From the NCBI GenBank assembly GCA_024509875.1, contig JAMPIV010012152.1, positions 501,501 through 565,500 of the forward strand: a DNA stretch of 64,000 nt, written 5' to 3'. Both the position numbers and the translations under genes were made by a program. The DNA comes from Oreohelix idahoensis. Lineage: Eukaryota > Mollusca > Gastropoda > Stylommatophora > Oreohelicidae. The stretch's first letter is position 1. Each line of letters opens with the position of its first letter. The notes beneath the pieces are model-generated. The model ran no database searches. It was not told the origin of the DNA and was given only the letters and a program-made list of their open reading frames with translations. Positions 1 through 12,991 of the stretch are shown one piece after another.

Positions 1-1589
1 ATGCTTACTGAATTCCATGAACGTCCGGATTATTTGCAACCCATTTTCCAGGCAACGGACAATTCTCCAGTACAACATGGTCATTACTCATCACTGTCCG
101 TGATACAGGATGAGGAAACAAGTTTTTCAGATGTAAATCTTCCTCTTCCAATGATCCCACTTCATTCTAGTGAATCATGGAAGAACGTTACTGTCTCTCC
201 TGATTTGTCTCTAGGAGAACAGCGACAAGTTTCAACTATGTTGCAAACATTTCAGGATGTACTCACTGACATCCCTGGACAAACGCATGTCATTGAACAT
301 GACATTGTTCTTACTGACATACTCCTATTAGGGTTAGACCTTATCCTATACCTATACATTTTCAAGCACAGGTCGAGAAAGAGTTGGATGAGATGATAGA
401 TTTGAAAATAATCGAACCATCCACCTCTGCATATTCTTCGCCGATGGTTATTGTTCGAAAAAAAGACAATAACATACGTCTTTGCGTTGACTATCGAAAA
501 TTGAATCAAGTAACGAAGTTCGATGCCGAACCTATGCCTTTACTGGAAGAGCTACTTACTCGACTCTCCAAATCTCATTTTTTCACTAAACTTGATTTGT
601 CTAAAGGATATTGGCAAGTTCCTTTATCTGAACGCGCCAAACCTCTCACGGCTTTTTCAACACCTAGAGGTTTGTTCCAATGGAATTTTATGCCTTTCGG
701 TCTTATGAACGCACCAGCTACATTCGTACGCATGATGCGCCGAATCCTATCTTATCGGTCAGATGTCATTGCATATCTAGACGACATCTGTCTTTTCAGC
801 GATACTTGGGAAGATCACTATTCAGGGTTAGATGAATTGCTGTCTACTTTGCGTGAGCACAACCTGACAGCGAAACCCTCTAAAGCCTATATTGGTTTTA
901 GCGAAATTTCTTTCCTAGGCCACCGAGTTGGTCATGGTTTCCTAAAGACAGAGGACCATAATACTAGTAAGATACTTAACATCTCAATGCCTAAGACTAA
1001 AAAACAGGTGAGAAGTCTGTTAGGTCTTATTCAATTTTATGGCAGATTCATTCAGAATCTATCCTCTATCATGGCACCTCTTTCAGTACTTCTAAAGAAA
1101 GGTTCGCCTAATGTGGTCCACTGGTCTCAGGAATGCCAATGCTCTCTGGATAAGATTAAAACATTGTTTTCAACACCACCTATTTTAGTGCTACCTACTA
1201 AAGATAAGACATTCGTTCTTCGTAGTGACGCTTCATCCACTGGGATTGGAGCGGCACTAATGCAAGAGTACTCTGGAACTCTGCATCCTGTAATGTATAT
1301 TTCCAGAAAACTTAACGCGGCAGAAAGGAATTATTCGGTTTTAGACCGTGAGCTATTAGCTATGGTTTGGTCGATCCTCAAACTACAGAGATTCCTTCTA
1401 GGTGCACATTTCATAGTAGAAACCGACCAAAAAGCTTTTACTGCTATACAGAGTAAGAATTTGAAGAGCTCGAGGTCTACTCGATATGCAATTGCTCTTC
1501 AACCTTTTCATTTCTCTGTGCGAGCTATTCGTGGATCAGATAATGTGATGGCAGACATTCTGTCAAGATGCCCACATGATTCCACATAA
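1..1589 (+). pseudogene. Ty3/gypsy pol fragment (linker, RT, RNase H), frameshifted
   Basis: This is the 3' part of a Ty3/gypsy polyprotein, read in two overlapping frames (1-396 and 384-1589). The first frame matches the integrase-to-RT linker of the intact element at 35530-40428. The second carries reverse transcriptase and RNase H: VDYRKLN, FTKLDLSKGYW, FMPFGLMNAPATF, the catalytic YLDDICLFS box, the RNase H start VLRSDASSTGIGAALMQ, and the shared ending ADILSRCPHDST. Comparison with the intact copy places a one-base deletion near position 317, which breaks the reading frame just before RT. The 5' part (gag, protease, integrase) lies outside the window. It is a diverged relative of the 33125-43223 element, not a recent copy. 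Confident as an element remnant; not expected to give a functional protein. Confidence 0.93.
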
Positions 1590-2069
1590 CTATTAGGGCT
1601 TAGACTTCTTGATATGTCTAGTTCTATAGTAGTTCCTTTTCTATATCATGATAGATACACATTTGTAATTTAATAATATAATGATTGTATCACTACATAG
1701 CGGTTCATTGATGTTTATTCACCGCTGTGCTTTGATGATTTTTTCTTCATAAATCATAAATTTAAGATATCTAATACGAAATGATGATATGAATTTTTTA
1801 GGCATTGTGTAATTGCCAGAATTGTATTATACTTTGATGACACCTTCCTGGAAAAATATACTTGTAGAGAAATAATTTCTCTCAGTTTATGAGACACATT
1901 CTCACCAGTCGCTCCATAAGTCGACTTAGCCTCATATTAGGCGTTATAGGTATTCCTGATATTTTCATCTGCGCATTATTCATGCGTTGTGAGCCTATTG
2001 TACGTTGCTCCTAGATGTATTGCAAAAAAAAAAAAAGTTCCATTTTTTTCCCGGGAGGTGTGGTAAGAC

Positions 2070-3385
2070 TGTTACGTGCAGTCTTTGATATCTTACAATA
2101 TTATACATTAGTATACTTGTTATGTTCGCAAATATTTTGTAAACAAAATAGGTAATTTTTTAGTGCTTAAGGGAAAGTCATTATTGAGTTACTTCCCTTG
2201 AAAGTTGTGCCGTCTCTTCGATCGAACTCCGCGGATGAATCCATTTTACTGCGATTTATTCGTTGTTTGGGTAATAATAGATTGTTCTTGCTTCAGAATA
2301 TCTACGGCCTGAATTTATGTGTATTGTTTGTCTGAGTAGGACGAGTCTGTCTTATATCTGTATATCTTTACATATCTAAGTCGAACTATATGTTCTGTTG
2401 TCTCTAGAGAGGTCAAAGGCTATTCGGCGGATGTGCCGCTAGAGTGTGGTGTGATTTGGCTTCGTCCCGATAGGGACTGTTTTTTCTATGTCGGCTTGTC
2501 GCCGGGAAAAAGTGATCTCAGTATTGGTGGGGAAAGTGATAGTCGTCTAGACCTATCGTGTATGCTTTGCCCCAGTGTTTATTCGTATTGCCAAGGAATG
2601 GCAGAATCATATTTCTGATACCAAGGTAATAAAAGATACTCTTGTGAACTCTCTCGTTCGAAGCCACCATTTTCGATAGGTACGATTTGAATGTCTAAGA
2701 GAATATATTTGACTCGATGAAAACGACTTCGATTCCTAGCAGCACTATATCCTGTAGAATGCAGTCAATTGTTCATGATCAAATCTACAGAGCAATGAAA
2801 TGTTTTATGAATGACTAACTTTAGGACAGATTCATTATCTGTATCCAAACGTGAGTGACAGCTCACGAGTGAAGCCATCTTGGAACCAAACATGTAGTGA
2901 CTTTCAAGAAGAGAAAAGGGATGCCCGTATTATCGCTTGTTTAGTCCAGAGATCACTGCTACACATGAGAACCCGTTATTAGCGGTTCAATATTATTATA
3001 TGGAAAAATATGTGCTGAACATTATGTTGGAGAATCGTCGCTAAACGAGATTAGGTTTAGAAGCCATCTGAAATATTGTTTATAAGCTGACGTGCTCAGT
3101 CGGTGAAGTCAGATGATATATATGTATGGGCGATACTGAGGGCTTGGCTACTGACAGTCCTTTATACTATTATTCTACATGAGTGCCCATGTAACATTGC
3201 AAGACCATTTATCCACTGTACCATGATGTATTATGCCAACCTGTGATTTGTCACTATCTGTGCTGTCGAGTGTGTACGTCCAATTAAACTTTAGTAAAGG
3301 TACACAGTCGTTGGTGTCGATGACTTCCAGCCATACATGAGTGTGAGAAAAGAACATTTGTCAACACCACGAACCCTTATTATCA
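2070..3385 (+). repeat. 3' LTR of the Ty3/gypsy element at the window start
   Basis: The right end of the plus-strand element. A purine-rich tract (CCCGGGAGGTGTGGTAAGAC, about 2050-2069) precedes TGTTACG at 2070, just as a GGGAGGG tract precedes TGTTACG in the intact element. The end at 3385 (CCCTTATTATCA) matches the CCCTTATCA terminus of that element's LTR. Length about 1316 bp against 1391-1398 bp. The 5' LTR is off the window, so neither the pair nor the target duplication can be checked. The 480 bases between the pol stop and the LTR contain nothing recognisable. Confidence 0.7.
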
Positions 3386-3602
3386 TTCGCACATTATACA
3401 CTCAATCCATGTCTACACACCACTGCGTAGGTCAAGTTGACATTCCATACACTACAGTGGAGCAAACAACACCATAGAGATCTTATCAACTGATGATGAT
3501 GATGTCTGCTTCCATCCACTTATATCTATCTTTTGGTGGATATCATTAACTGGAATAAACAGTGGGCTTTGTCACATACCTTTATATTTGTTTCATATTA
3601 AT
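3386..3602. other. Unassigned spacer
   Basis: No gene, repeat unit or RNA signature seen between the LTR end and the hAT-like fragment. Confidence 0.4.
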
Positions 3603-4166
3603 TTACTGTTTACAGGCCTCAGGTTTCCCTCCCTTATTTGTAATAAATGTTCGCTCAAAATGAGCAATGCCGTACTGCATCACATAGGCAGCCTTGGTGC
3701 GCTTCAGTGACATTTTTTGAGCAATTGTGCTGTCTGGAAACATCTGCTTGCAACATTCAATCAAATGATCAGCTTGCGAAAACGGAGTATTATTTTCTGC
3801 CATGAAAGCCGACAACACTATCTCCGCTTTAGCAATTTTGTCTTGGAGACAGGGCTCTTTTGGTTTGATGAAAAACTTGTTAATGTTCAGAGTTTTGCTT
3901 TTGGCTTCGAAGTTTTTCATGTGCTTCTGTGTGCTTTTATGTGTCAATAAAGATGTTTTGTTGGCATTAGTTAATGTACAGGAACAGACCGTACAAATCG
4001 CAGCATAGCGATTACCAGAGTCCGGCTTTATCCAATCCTTCAGTTCACTGTCTGTTAGCCATTCCGCACAAAAAGCCTGCTGATACCATGGCTTCACATT
4101 TTTACGCGGTGGCATGTGTGTCGTCATGCTACCACAACTACCTAGCGTACCTTCATCATCGCTCAT
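3603..4166 (-). CDS. BED-finger/hAT transposase-like N-terminal fragment, 187 residues
   Basis: An open frame starting MSDDEGTLGSCGS. Residues about 28-85 look like a BED-type zinc finger: FCAEWL, then a CxxC pair (CTVC), then HKSTQKH as the histidine pair. Residues about 110-170 (KAEIVLSAFMAENNTPFSQADHL, then FPDSTIAQKMSLKRTKA) resemble the segment after the finger in hAT-like transposases and zinc-finger-862-like animal proteins. The catalytic core and dimerisation domain are absent, and the frame ends after 187 residues with no clear splice donor. It is either a truncated hAT copy or the first exon of a domesticated gene. A 20-base A run lies just upstream at about 4186-4205. Family assignment is by motif only. 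Confidence 0.6.
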   Translation of the reverse strand: MSDDEGTLGSCGSMTTHMPPRKNVKPWYQQAFCAEWLTDSELKDWIKPDSGNRYAAICTVCSCTLTNANKTSLLTHKSTQKHMKNFEAKSKTLNINKFFIKPKEPCLQDKIAKAEIVLSAFMAENNTPFSQADHLIECCKQMFPDSTIAQKMSLKRTKAAYVMQYGIAHFERTFITNKGGKPEACKQ

Positions 4167-6639
4167 TTTATAATCTTATAATAACAAAAAAAAAAAAAAA
4201 AAAAAACAAAACAATATGCTGTTTATCTGCTTAAGTCTAAAATGTAAAAAGAAGACTTTATAACACATCGCAAAAATGACTGAGTATTGCAGATGACATC
4301 CATTAACAGAATAACAGGAAATAGATAGCTGATGTAAACGAGTCAAATAACAACGTCATTGATGTGGTTAAAAACAAGAATTAAATTTAAGTGGAATAAA
4401 AAATAGATAGCACATAATGTTGTACATTTAATTATAATATACATATAATGTATAATGCTCAGTGCACAGAATATACATACATTGTAAATGTCAATTGTCA
4501 AATATACCCAGATTAATGCAGATTTGGGGAAAAATTACCCAGATACCCAGACGGAAGCCCAAAAACCCAGATCTAGTAAGAAATACCCAGCTGTGGCATT
4601 ACTGCTGAGGACCAAAGAAAGAACGGTAATGCAGCTACCTCAAGTATGTCGTAAAAGGCGATCATTGTGTGGTGTGGGTATGGCTGGTGACCGCTTTATG
4701 TAAATATAATTGTTACAGAACCCACCGCTGCAGTAACTTGTGATATGGCGGAGACCTCCAGCAAGTAGAGGCTCCATGCTAGGTAAGGAGAAAAAAATTA
4801 GATGAATAAACAAGTGAGTAATGTCCTCCCGTTTTTTTTTTTTTTTTTTTTTTTTTGTACATTAAAAAGTATTTATAAGGTCTGTATTGGCAGTCACGTG
4901 GATCTTGGATTATTTAAAGCTGGGATTGATTTTATCCGTTTACATTAATATTAAACTTTCTTTTCAATGTATACACCAACCTCCTGCTACGGGAAAACGT
5001 GAATGGAGCTTAGAAACTAAGGTTTACTCTCAATCATGTCAACGCACAAAACATGTCAGTGATTTATTCTTTTATTGTCCCTTCTGTTACTGATAGTTCA
5101 AAGTTCTTTAACGGGCAGGAAAATACAATCCAAAAACAGGATTCTTGATATCTAGGATTAGTGGAATATTGTGTAGAAAGACGAAACCAAAGAAAGATGG
5201 GCTAAAGACATAGGTAATACGTACGGAGAAAAACACCTGCACTAAAATTTAGCAGTAATCACAATATACCAACAATTGTAACGGAAGAAATCACACGGGC
5301 AGTTATAAATATGAAAAGAGAAAAGACGTATAAATAATTGGCTACGTCAGAACAACTTTCTGGGGGAAAAAAACGGCGGTAGTTTCTCGGTAAGTTCATT
5401 TCTGATTACGCGAGTAAATGCAATAAGCACATGCCACTCAACTATTTCTTGTAGTGTGATGCAATTTTTCAAATAGGCACAGAGTACCCTGATTGCTGAC
5501 TGAGCGTTGTGTTGGTCAGTATGCGAAATATTGCTCAGTTGCTCGGAATATAAAATTGTATTTGTAGCACACACACTGGAAAGTGAAGTCTTATTAAATT
5601 ATTACGGAAAATCGTTAACATTATCAAACTTCACCGCCTCAAGGGAAGCAACCACATTTATTCCTAGATAGAGAATCAGTCTTGACATTGCAGGCCCTTT
5701 AAACCATCTGCATTGGGAGCTGAGCAAAATGAACAAGCGCTATCTTTAATAGCAGAAGATTTTATTCACAGATGTGATCAGGTTTTGCAATGATTTTGCA
5801 GATTGCCGTTTACGAATATTGCAAAATCTCAGGGAACAATCAGCAGACGCCAACATCTGTCAAAAACCCATAAGGAAGTAAAAACATGATGATCTATGGC
5901 CCCACTTAACGCAGTAAGGGAACTGGACATACAGTATTTCTAAAACATTGGTTGATGGCAGGAAAATAATGTTAATGTTGACCGTTATCAAACAAGGACT
6001 GATAACTCGTGTGGTTCCGTTTACCCGTAAGCATCAATATCACCTAATTCAGTAGGGCAACGCCAGACCGCGCCTAACACACGCCACATAGCACTTACTA
6101 CAGAAGAATAACATCACTATACTGCCTCATCTAGCCTGTTCTTCAGATTAAAACCCGGTACAACATTTTTGGACACTTCGCAGAGCACGCTCCTGCAACT
6201 TCCTCTTCAGCCAAAGACACATCACTAATTAACTGCTTCTATAGCCCAAGTGTGGAACCTAGTTACCTGTGGTCAAGTTAATTAATTAATACGGCTCATG
6301 TATAGACAGTCAATCAATACCCTTTAGCTCTTTAAGGTGCATAGCCCCTCACAAACACACACCAAGTCCTGCTGTTGCAAACCTACAACTCAAGGTCTTT
6401 CCATGTCATCCAAGTATTTTTGTGTTTAATGTTTCTAGTTCTCCTCACCATATGTTCTTCAGTCTGCTGTATTTCTCTTGCCTTGGGGATTCAAGAACAA
6501 TAACAGCCCTGTAAAGCTAAATGTTTTCTCTTTGTATGTCCAGTCCATCACCAGCGTCTACTGCACACATTATATTCACAGAGCCATGATGTAATTGATA
6601 CTCGTCGGGACATACAGATACTGAAATACCTTTCAATTA

Positions 6640-6760
6640 TCAGATTATCACACCTAAAGGTGTTTTATTTTTGGACAGTCGCCCTAATATAACCGACTTG
6701 TTTGAGCGGAACGCGCCTCGCCAAAACGAGGCAAAATTTTATTTAAAAAAAAAAAAGATA
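6640..6760 (+). repeat. Short interspersed repeat with A-rich tail, copy 1
   Basis: Contains TAATATAACCGACT, then CGCGCCTCGCCAAAACGAGG, then AAAATTTTATTT and an A run. The same blocks in the same order occur on the opposite strand at 61490-61600. The A-rich end suggests a retroposed (SINE-like) unit, but no tRNA box was recognised. Confidence 0.5.
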
Positions 6761-7589
6761 CTGAACTATAAACTGTGAACAATATGCCCACAATTATTCC
6801 AGTAAGTTCGATTTCTATTTCATAAAGAAATCAACTTACATTTATCATCATATCTCTCCTGGTACATCATATGGAATGGAAAAATCATGCAATCTGAAAT
6901 TAAAACAGTTATACACTCACTTGTTCCGTCTCGCTTCTTTCGCATTTTTTTTCATTATGTGTGCCTTGACAGTAGCAGCTGGCAAGAACAGTTTGATTAG
7001 TTAATCCAAGATACACGCTCGTCAATTACAGAAGCTCAATACTATTATTTATAGCGATACGGCCGAATTTGCATATAACTTTTAAGTAATTGAATGATTG
7101 ATTATTTGTACGGCTGTGCGATATTTGTGAATAGTTGTCAATATTTGCCATTGACGAACGAAAGACTCAATCCTTATTCTTTCCAGAAAGGTCGTCTTGT
7201 CCTATCTTACTTACGGGTCAAGTTATCGACCTTACGAACCAGATGTGTAAGCTTGTAGAAGAGCGGCTTGGATTAGATTCACGTCCTTACACAACCATTT
7301 ACCCGTTTTCTTTATCCTCGTCGTTCTAAACAACACAAGATGATCACGTTATCTTAGATAACCTCGACGATACTATCCTGGATTGGTTGTATTTTACATT
7401 CCAAATCTACTTTTTTTCTATAAATAAATTACGATATAAATTCTTTAAAAATTACTTTATTCCTCCACGTAGAGCACAGACATCACTGAAGCTGGCTCCT
7501 GGCAGGAAGAATATACCAGGGGTCAGCAACTGGTTAATCTTGATCTAACTGTAGATACCATGGCACAATTTAGTAGACCTCCAGGTGCC

Positions 7590-7760
7590 GGAAAGGGGTG
7601 GGGGGGGGATTGTTTCGCGGGCTGCCTCCGCTGCTCTGTAGTAGTGGTCCAATAACGACCAGAACTTTGAGTAACAGGATGAGTTTTCCCGAAGGTAACT
7701 ACCTTCTCTCAAGATTACTCTTGACAGAGATATAAATACAACGATGGTGCTTCTATTCTA
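7590..7760 (+). repeat. Diverged repeat shared with 20290-20440
   Basis: Shared blocks include a G/C-rich GGGCTGCCTCC segment, GCTCTGTAGT/GCTCTGCAGT, and CAAGATTACTCTTG followed by ACAGATATA-like sequence. Both copies sit next to a homopolymer G or C tract. Element type unknown. Confidence 0.4.
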
Positions 7761-8425
7761 GGGAGTCCCACAGAGATTAGTAGAATGGCAAGTGTAACAG
7801 CCGATTCATCTAGGTTTGCTATAAACTTTATATACTCCGTCTACTTCTGTGAGAACGATATGTTTTGACTCGTATTTTAGGAGCCCCTAACTGAATGTGA
7901 TTATGTAAAATAATAATTTAATAGCTGTGTATATCTACATGTATTTTAAACAAATAAGTCATCCAGGTGCAGACATCAGATTCATTCAGTCCATCTATAG
8001 ACTCCACTTATGGATTTATGTTTACATAGATAACAAGAGATCTAAGTATGAACTATTTGATCAACGTTGTTAACATGAATAAAATTGATTTTTCAAGAAG
8101 TTTATGTATTGTGTACCTTCCTCGAAAAAGATTATTTTGTGGTGGAATTTTAACAAAGTCCGTAAACTGTGCCAGTACTGTGTGCTTAGCTAGTTATTCA
8201 GTGACAGTGAGTTCAGTCACTGCTGCTTCCCAGTGAAGCTTTGACTGTTCCTTCTCAAGTCAGGAGTCGAGTGGCGTGGTATCGGCACGTTCATTGCGTT
8301 GCAGGAGTAACCGCCTCAGAGTATATCATCTTCGAGTGTCCTCTAGACCCGTCTATTATAGATGACGCCCAGCGTCGAATTTGGAAACTAGCACAAAAAA
8401 CTATGAGACAGATAAATAATACCTC

Positions 8426-9220
8426 TGTTGCGGTCTATTTTCATTGAAGACCAGTTGGTTATTATTGGATGACTGTCGTTTTGTCATATTAAATTCTTTA
8501 CAGTATTCTTGACAGTATTCTTTCAAGTTGATTAGTATCTTATTCCCTTCTAGTTGATCGTGCTTGATGGTGAATCGCGAAGGTTGGGTGAACTTCAAAT
8601 TCAACTGTAATGGACTCCACAACGCTTCTTATGTATGGGTCCATAGATACGTACATAGTTTAATAAACGAGACAATTCATCAATTGACATTTGCATAAGT
8701 AAAATACATCAGCTCCGTGCAGATATTCCAGTCTTCTTCAAATAAATCTTTTAACGTCAAAATGTCCTGTGATTTACACGCGATTTCCGTGTGTCGGTAA
8801 ATCCGGTAACGAACCACTATACTTCTGGCGAATACTAATGATTCTGACAAATTATAACATAAATACCTGCAGTTCCTCATCTAAGGAAATTCATACAAAC
8901 AAATTGGAATGCTTCGCTCTTGCATCCATAATACGAGATAATTGACCCTACCGTTTATCTCCGTGAAGAAACTACTGCACAATATAATACCAACCAGGAG
9001 CTATTAACAATGCGCCTATCTCGGACGCCCTTCATGGTCTAAAGCTCCAATATAATATGCTGTCAAGTGCGTCATACTTTATCCTAGACAACTCTATCAA
9101 TTTGCGTTCATCACCGTGAACCGCGAAAACCTCTACACTTTATAGAATACCCCTAAGTGAATGTGAAATTATAAAATGCACACTATAGAAGTGGCTAACA
9201 TCATTACACGAGTCGCAACA
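8426..9220 (-). repeat. 3' LTR of the RRM LTR element
   Basis: 795 bp, TG...CA ends. It lacks an insertion of about 19 bases present in the other LTR near 16768. Apart from that it differs at only a few positions. Confidence 0.9.
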
Positions 9221-9610
9221 TTTCCTTACCGACCGGGATAAAAAATCTATTATATAGATTTTTTAAATAATAATGCGAAAAATTATAATAATAACGCGAT
9301 TAATTCTTGCAAAAATTAATTTCCCGACATACGGCCCCACGATGTTTTGAACAAAACAGTGTTTGAAGTCGCTGTCAAGTATTAAAATGTCATATAATAA
9401 CTACAGTAACTAAATAAAAGTCAACGGTCAGGTGTAATATCATGCCATTAATTAAAGGTGACTTAACTAAACTAAGGTGTAGTGATTTACTAAGGTATAA
9501 CTAAGTACTGTCATCTAAATAACTAATGTACTAAAGTATGGATTAAATCTAACTAATTAAACTAATAACGTATTGTATTAGAGAAAATAATACAAAGAAA
9601 ACATAGAGAG

Positions 9611-9827
<217 letters not shown>

Positions 9828-9829
9828 CA

Positions 9830-11336
9830 AAAGAAATGAAAGGAAGTAATACAGAGTAAAAGTAATTACTCAAATTAATTATGAAATATGTAAGTGAGAA
9901 TTAACTTAAATTAATTTACATATAAAATCTAATATAGGAATGTTAATCATACGTATTTAACTTAAAGCTAGTAATAATCATCAAATATTATCTATATGAA
10001 TTACGATCCCTTTATGGGAAATACATCACTTATTATCTCCCTAATGTTCAATTCATAATGTAAACTAGTACAATAGTCTTGAAAATTCCAAGTGTCCACC
10101 ATAGGAACGATATTGTCAATTTAGTTAATCATTTCCACTGTTTCTTATATGAAGATTGGATCAATTGTTTATTCCAACGATGTAAACCTTGAAGTGTTTA
10201 AAACGATCGGAGGTACGTAACTTGTAGACATTCCATCAAGTTCAAGCGTATGGTATAGGTAGATCGCTATGGACACTAACCAAAGTCCGTCATAGCAAAT
10301 ACAAGGAAACCATAAATGGTCTTGAATGAAAGTGGCATCTTATTTGAAATTGAATATCAGATGCTTGAAAGTTGAGTGTGGTAAGGGTCACACATATGTT
10401 AATGTCACACTTGCTTCTACATATGATATTGACTCGGTATCGTTTATATACTTTGACTTTGTAAGTTGAGGAGATGCATATTCTGATGTAGAACTTGTCT
10501 TATGTCGAAGTTTGAATGGAAAGTCGATAGCTGACATGAATTTTCATAGTGTAATCACAATTTGAAATGTGAATATGAAATGATGTCTGTAAATGTCTAA
10601 ACGCTATTAAACCATCGAGTGTCTTTCCTAGTTTCAAATCGTGAACCAGCATAATCATGTGACGAATACATATGTATTGATCGAAGTGGATAGTGATTGG
10701 AGAATCATCCATAAAGTCATCGACTTTGTAATATTCCATAATCGTTCGTAATTCAGTACACTTGTATCGATAATTATTATCAGCTGATGTTGAAAGGTGG
10801 CGAGATATTGAGTCAGTGACAACGTTCTCCGATACTGAAATCGACTCTATAGTAACCTGGAATGTTGATTACGACGTAGTCATGTAGTAGTGATATGCTT
10901 GTCTCAAGAGCTTTACGTTCGTGCCATATAATCGAGCATGTGATAAAGTAGACTCGCATCATTGTTTTACAGTCGATGTGGAACTGAGATTCTTCGAAAT
11001 TGAATTCTTTTCAATCAATTACGTGATCTTGTTTGAGAGCAACACTGAAGTCGAAGGTGCCTGCACTGTCGAAAATGCAAATTTGTGTAAAATTTAGTAA
11101 CGTATTTTGATTTATAAATAGAATGTTTAATAAAAATGTCCCTAGAAATTTAGTGAGCGTAATGTTAGCAATATAAGTCCACTTGTATCTCATAAGCATG
11201 TCTATCCACAAACGAATAGACGATATACTAACTTATGCTGCATTGGCTGAGCATAGTTATGACCATCAACGAAGTTATTGTCTATCGTCGGCATGGTAAA
11301 AACAATGTAAAGACAAAATACAAATTGTCATAGTAG
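9830..11336. other. 3' non-coding interior of the RRM LTR element
   Basis: AT-rich DNA between the TA tract and the minisatellite. Two small minus-strand open frames (10500-10739, 11011-11211) have no recognisable motif. No pol remnant was seen. Confidence 0.5.
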
Positions 11337-11665
11337 ACAAGACAACAGAATTGTTCTCTACCAGAAAGGTTTACACTAACCAATCTATGTGAGAATAGAT
11401 GACAAGACAACAAAATTGTTCTCTACCAGAAAAGTTTACACTAACCAATCTATGTGAGAATAGATGACAAGACAACAAAATTGTTCTCTACCAGAAAAGT
11501 TTACACTAACCAATCTATGTGAGAATAGATGACAAGACAACAAAATTGTTCTCTACCAGAAAGGTTTACACTAACCAATCTATGTGAGAATAGATGACAA
11601 GACAACAAAATTGTTCTCTACCAGAAAGGTTTACACTAACCAATCTATGTAAGAATAGATGACAA
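11337..11665. repeat. 64 bp minisatellite, about five copies
   Basis: Units begin GACAAGACAACAAAATTG and end CTATGTGAGAATAGAT; starts are spaced by 64 bp from about 11337. Copies are nearly identical (A/G at one site of AAAGGTTT, one TAAGAAT variant at the end). It sits just downstream of the RRM protein stop, in the element's 3' region. Confidence 0.93.
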
Positions 11666-11737
11666 GAGAAAAAAGAAATGATGACTGACTATGCTGAGTC
11701 ATCAAAGAAATAAGACAAAAAGTGTGAACGTAACACG

Positions 11738-12970
11738 TTATCTGCGTGACGCAGAATCAGGTACCAGTTGTAAATTGAGAGGATGGTGATGAAAGTATAC
11801 ACCATTGTCACGCTCGACAACCATACGAGCGTCTCCATTGATACTGAACGTAACTAACGCCTCACCATACCTGTTATTGGTAGGCGGCAACAGACGTACA
11901 AACCTAACGTCTGCCGTGTAGTTGAAAAAATTTCCAAGTTCCTGCCATGTAGTACCTTGTGGCAGATTATGTACTAATACCGTGCGAGAATATGCACTTT
12001 TACCGATATAGGTAGTATTATTGTCAATCAAATGTGAGGAAGGATTATATTGACGTTTATTCATATGAGAATCATTGACATTTTTATGTCTCAAGTATAA
12101 ACTATCATTATTATATGATGGATCATACTGGCTAGACTGAGTATGACATCTATTTATATTCAAACATACAGGTTTAGAACATGTCATAGTAGACAACCTG
12201 ACAGGCATATTTACGCATTTTTCTCCAGATGCACTGGTATTAGTAGAATTATCGAAGTGTTTAACAGCTGTATCATCACCATGAAGAGTACCATTATGAC
12301 CAACAGCAGCAAACCCCGTATCACCCTGTTCAACATTATCCCTTCCCTTAAGAGCAGTGGTGCTATAACCATGTTGTTTACAAAGAGGCTGATGGGTAGT
12401 ATCAACCCCAGCATTGATTGTATTTTGACGGACAAGTTGTGTATAGCGGTCCTTATCAAAATAAATTGAGCCAATCAGAATCTTATCAGTCACGACAGGG
12501 TTGCATGGAACAAACTGGTCCGACCTTTTACAACTCAAGTTTTGCACATTCATAAGGTTTTTAGGAAAGATGATAGGACTCTCAGGCCCAGATACAACCT
12601 GATTCTGTCGTTGAAGGGATACAATTTTCCTTGTGAGCACAGAAGGCTTTGTTAACTCATTTGTTATACTGCTTTTACTGCCACTGGCATGTCGTATAGA
12701 ATTACACTTAGTAGAGACAGTATCAAGGTGAGGATTATCATCGGTATTATAGTGATGACGAGGGATGATGTACCTGCCTCGATATACTCTTCTCACTCTT
12801 TCAGGATGTGTTGACTTGATCTTATTACTCTTAGTGGCACTAGATATATTAGTGGATGTCATATACTGATGTACCCTAGGAAGAACCCCATCAATATGCA
12901 AGGCCGATGATTTAAAGCAAGTCGTAGACGACTGCTTGCTAGGCGAAGTGAAAACTTCGCGGACGGACAT
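11738..12970 (-). CDS. C-terminal part of RRM-bearing Gag-like protein, 410 residues
   Basis: This is the longest open frame of the 8426-16940 element. Residues about 325-405 look like an RNA-recognition motif: TVLVHNLPQGTTWQELGNFF for strand 1 and helix 1, VRFVRLL for strand 2, an RNP1-like RYGEALVTFS, and a final HPLNLQLV strand. The N-terminal 320 residues are polar, Asn/Ser/Thr/His-rich and without known motifs. The same frame runs upstream without a shift through two TAG codons (12992-12994 and 13382-13384) to about 13903, so this is the tail of a longer protein. The C-terminal domain aligns with the end of the Gag at 48972-50666 in the other pol-less element. Expected role: binding element RNA in the particle (inference). 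RRM assignment is by eye. Confidence 0.72.
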   Translation of the reverse strand: MSVREVFTSPSKQSSTTCFKSSALHIDGVLPRVHQYMTSTNISSATKSNKIKSTHPERVRRVYRGRYIIPRHHYNTDDNPHLDTVSTKCNSIRHASGSKSSITNELTKPSVLTRKIVSLQRQNQVVSGPESPIIFPKNLMNVQNLSCKRSDQFVPCNPVVTDKILIGSIYFDKDRYTQLVRQNTINAGVDTTHQPLCKQHGYSTTALKGRDNVEQGDTGFAAVGHNGTLHGDDTAVKHFDNSTNTSASGEKCVNMPVRLSTMTCSKPVCLNINRCHTQSSQYDPSYNNDSLYLRHKNVNDSHMNKRQYNPSSHLIDNNTTYIGKSAYSRTVLVHNLPQGTTWQELGNFFNYTADVRFVRLLPPTNNRYGEALVTFSINGDARMVVERDNGVYFHHHPLNLQLVPDSASRR

Positions 12971-12991
12971 ATTTGTCTTAATTTTATTATC

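Larger units (their letters stand above)
4235..8425. other. Mostly non-coding repeat-derived DNA
   Basis: About 4.2 kb without a convincing gene. It holds a T run at 4831-4855 at the end of a possible SINE-like stretch (about 4490-4855), a short repeat at 6640-6760 shared with 61490-61600, and a diverged repeat at 7590-7760 shared with 20290-20440. Small open frames at 5347-5574, 7135-7329 and 8048-8447 show no known motif and are probably chance. Confidence 0.45.
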
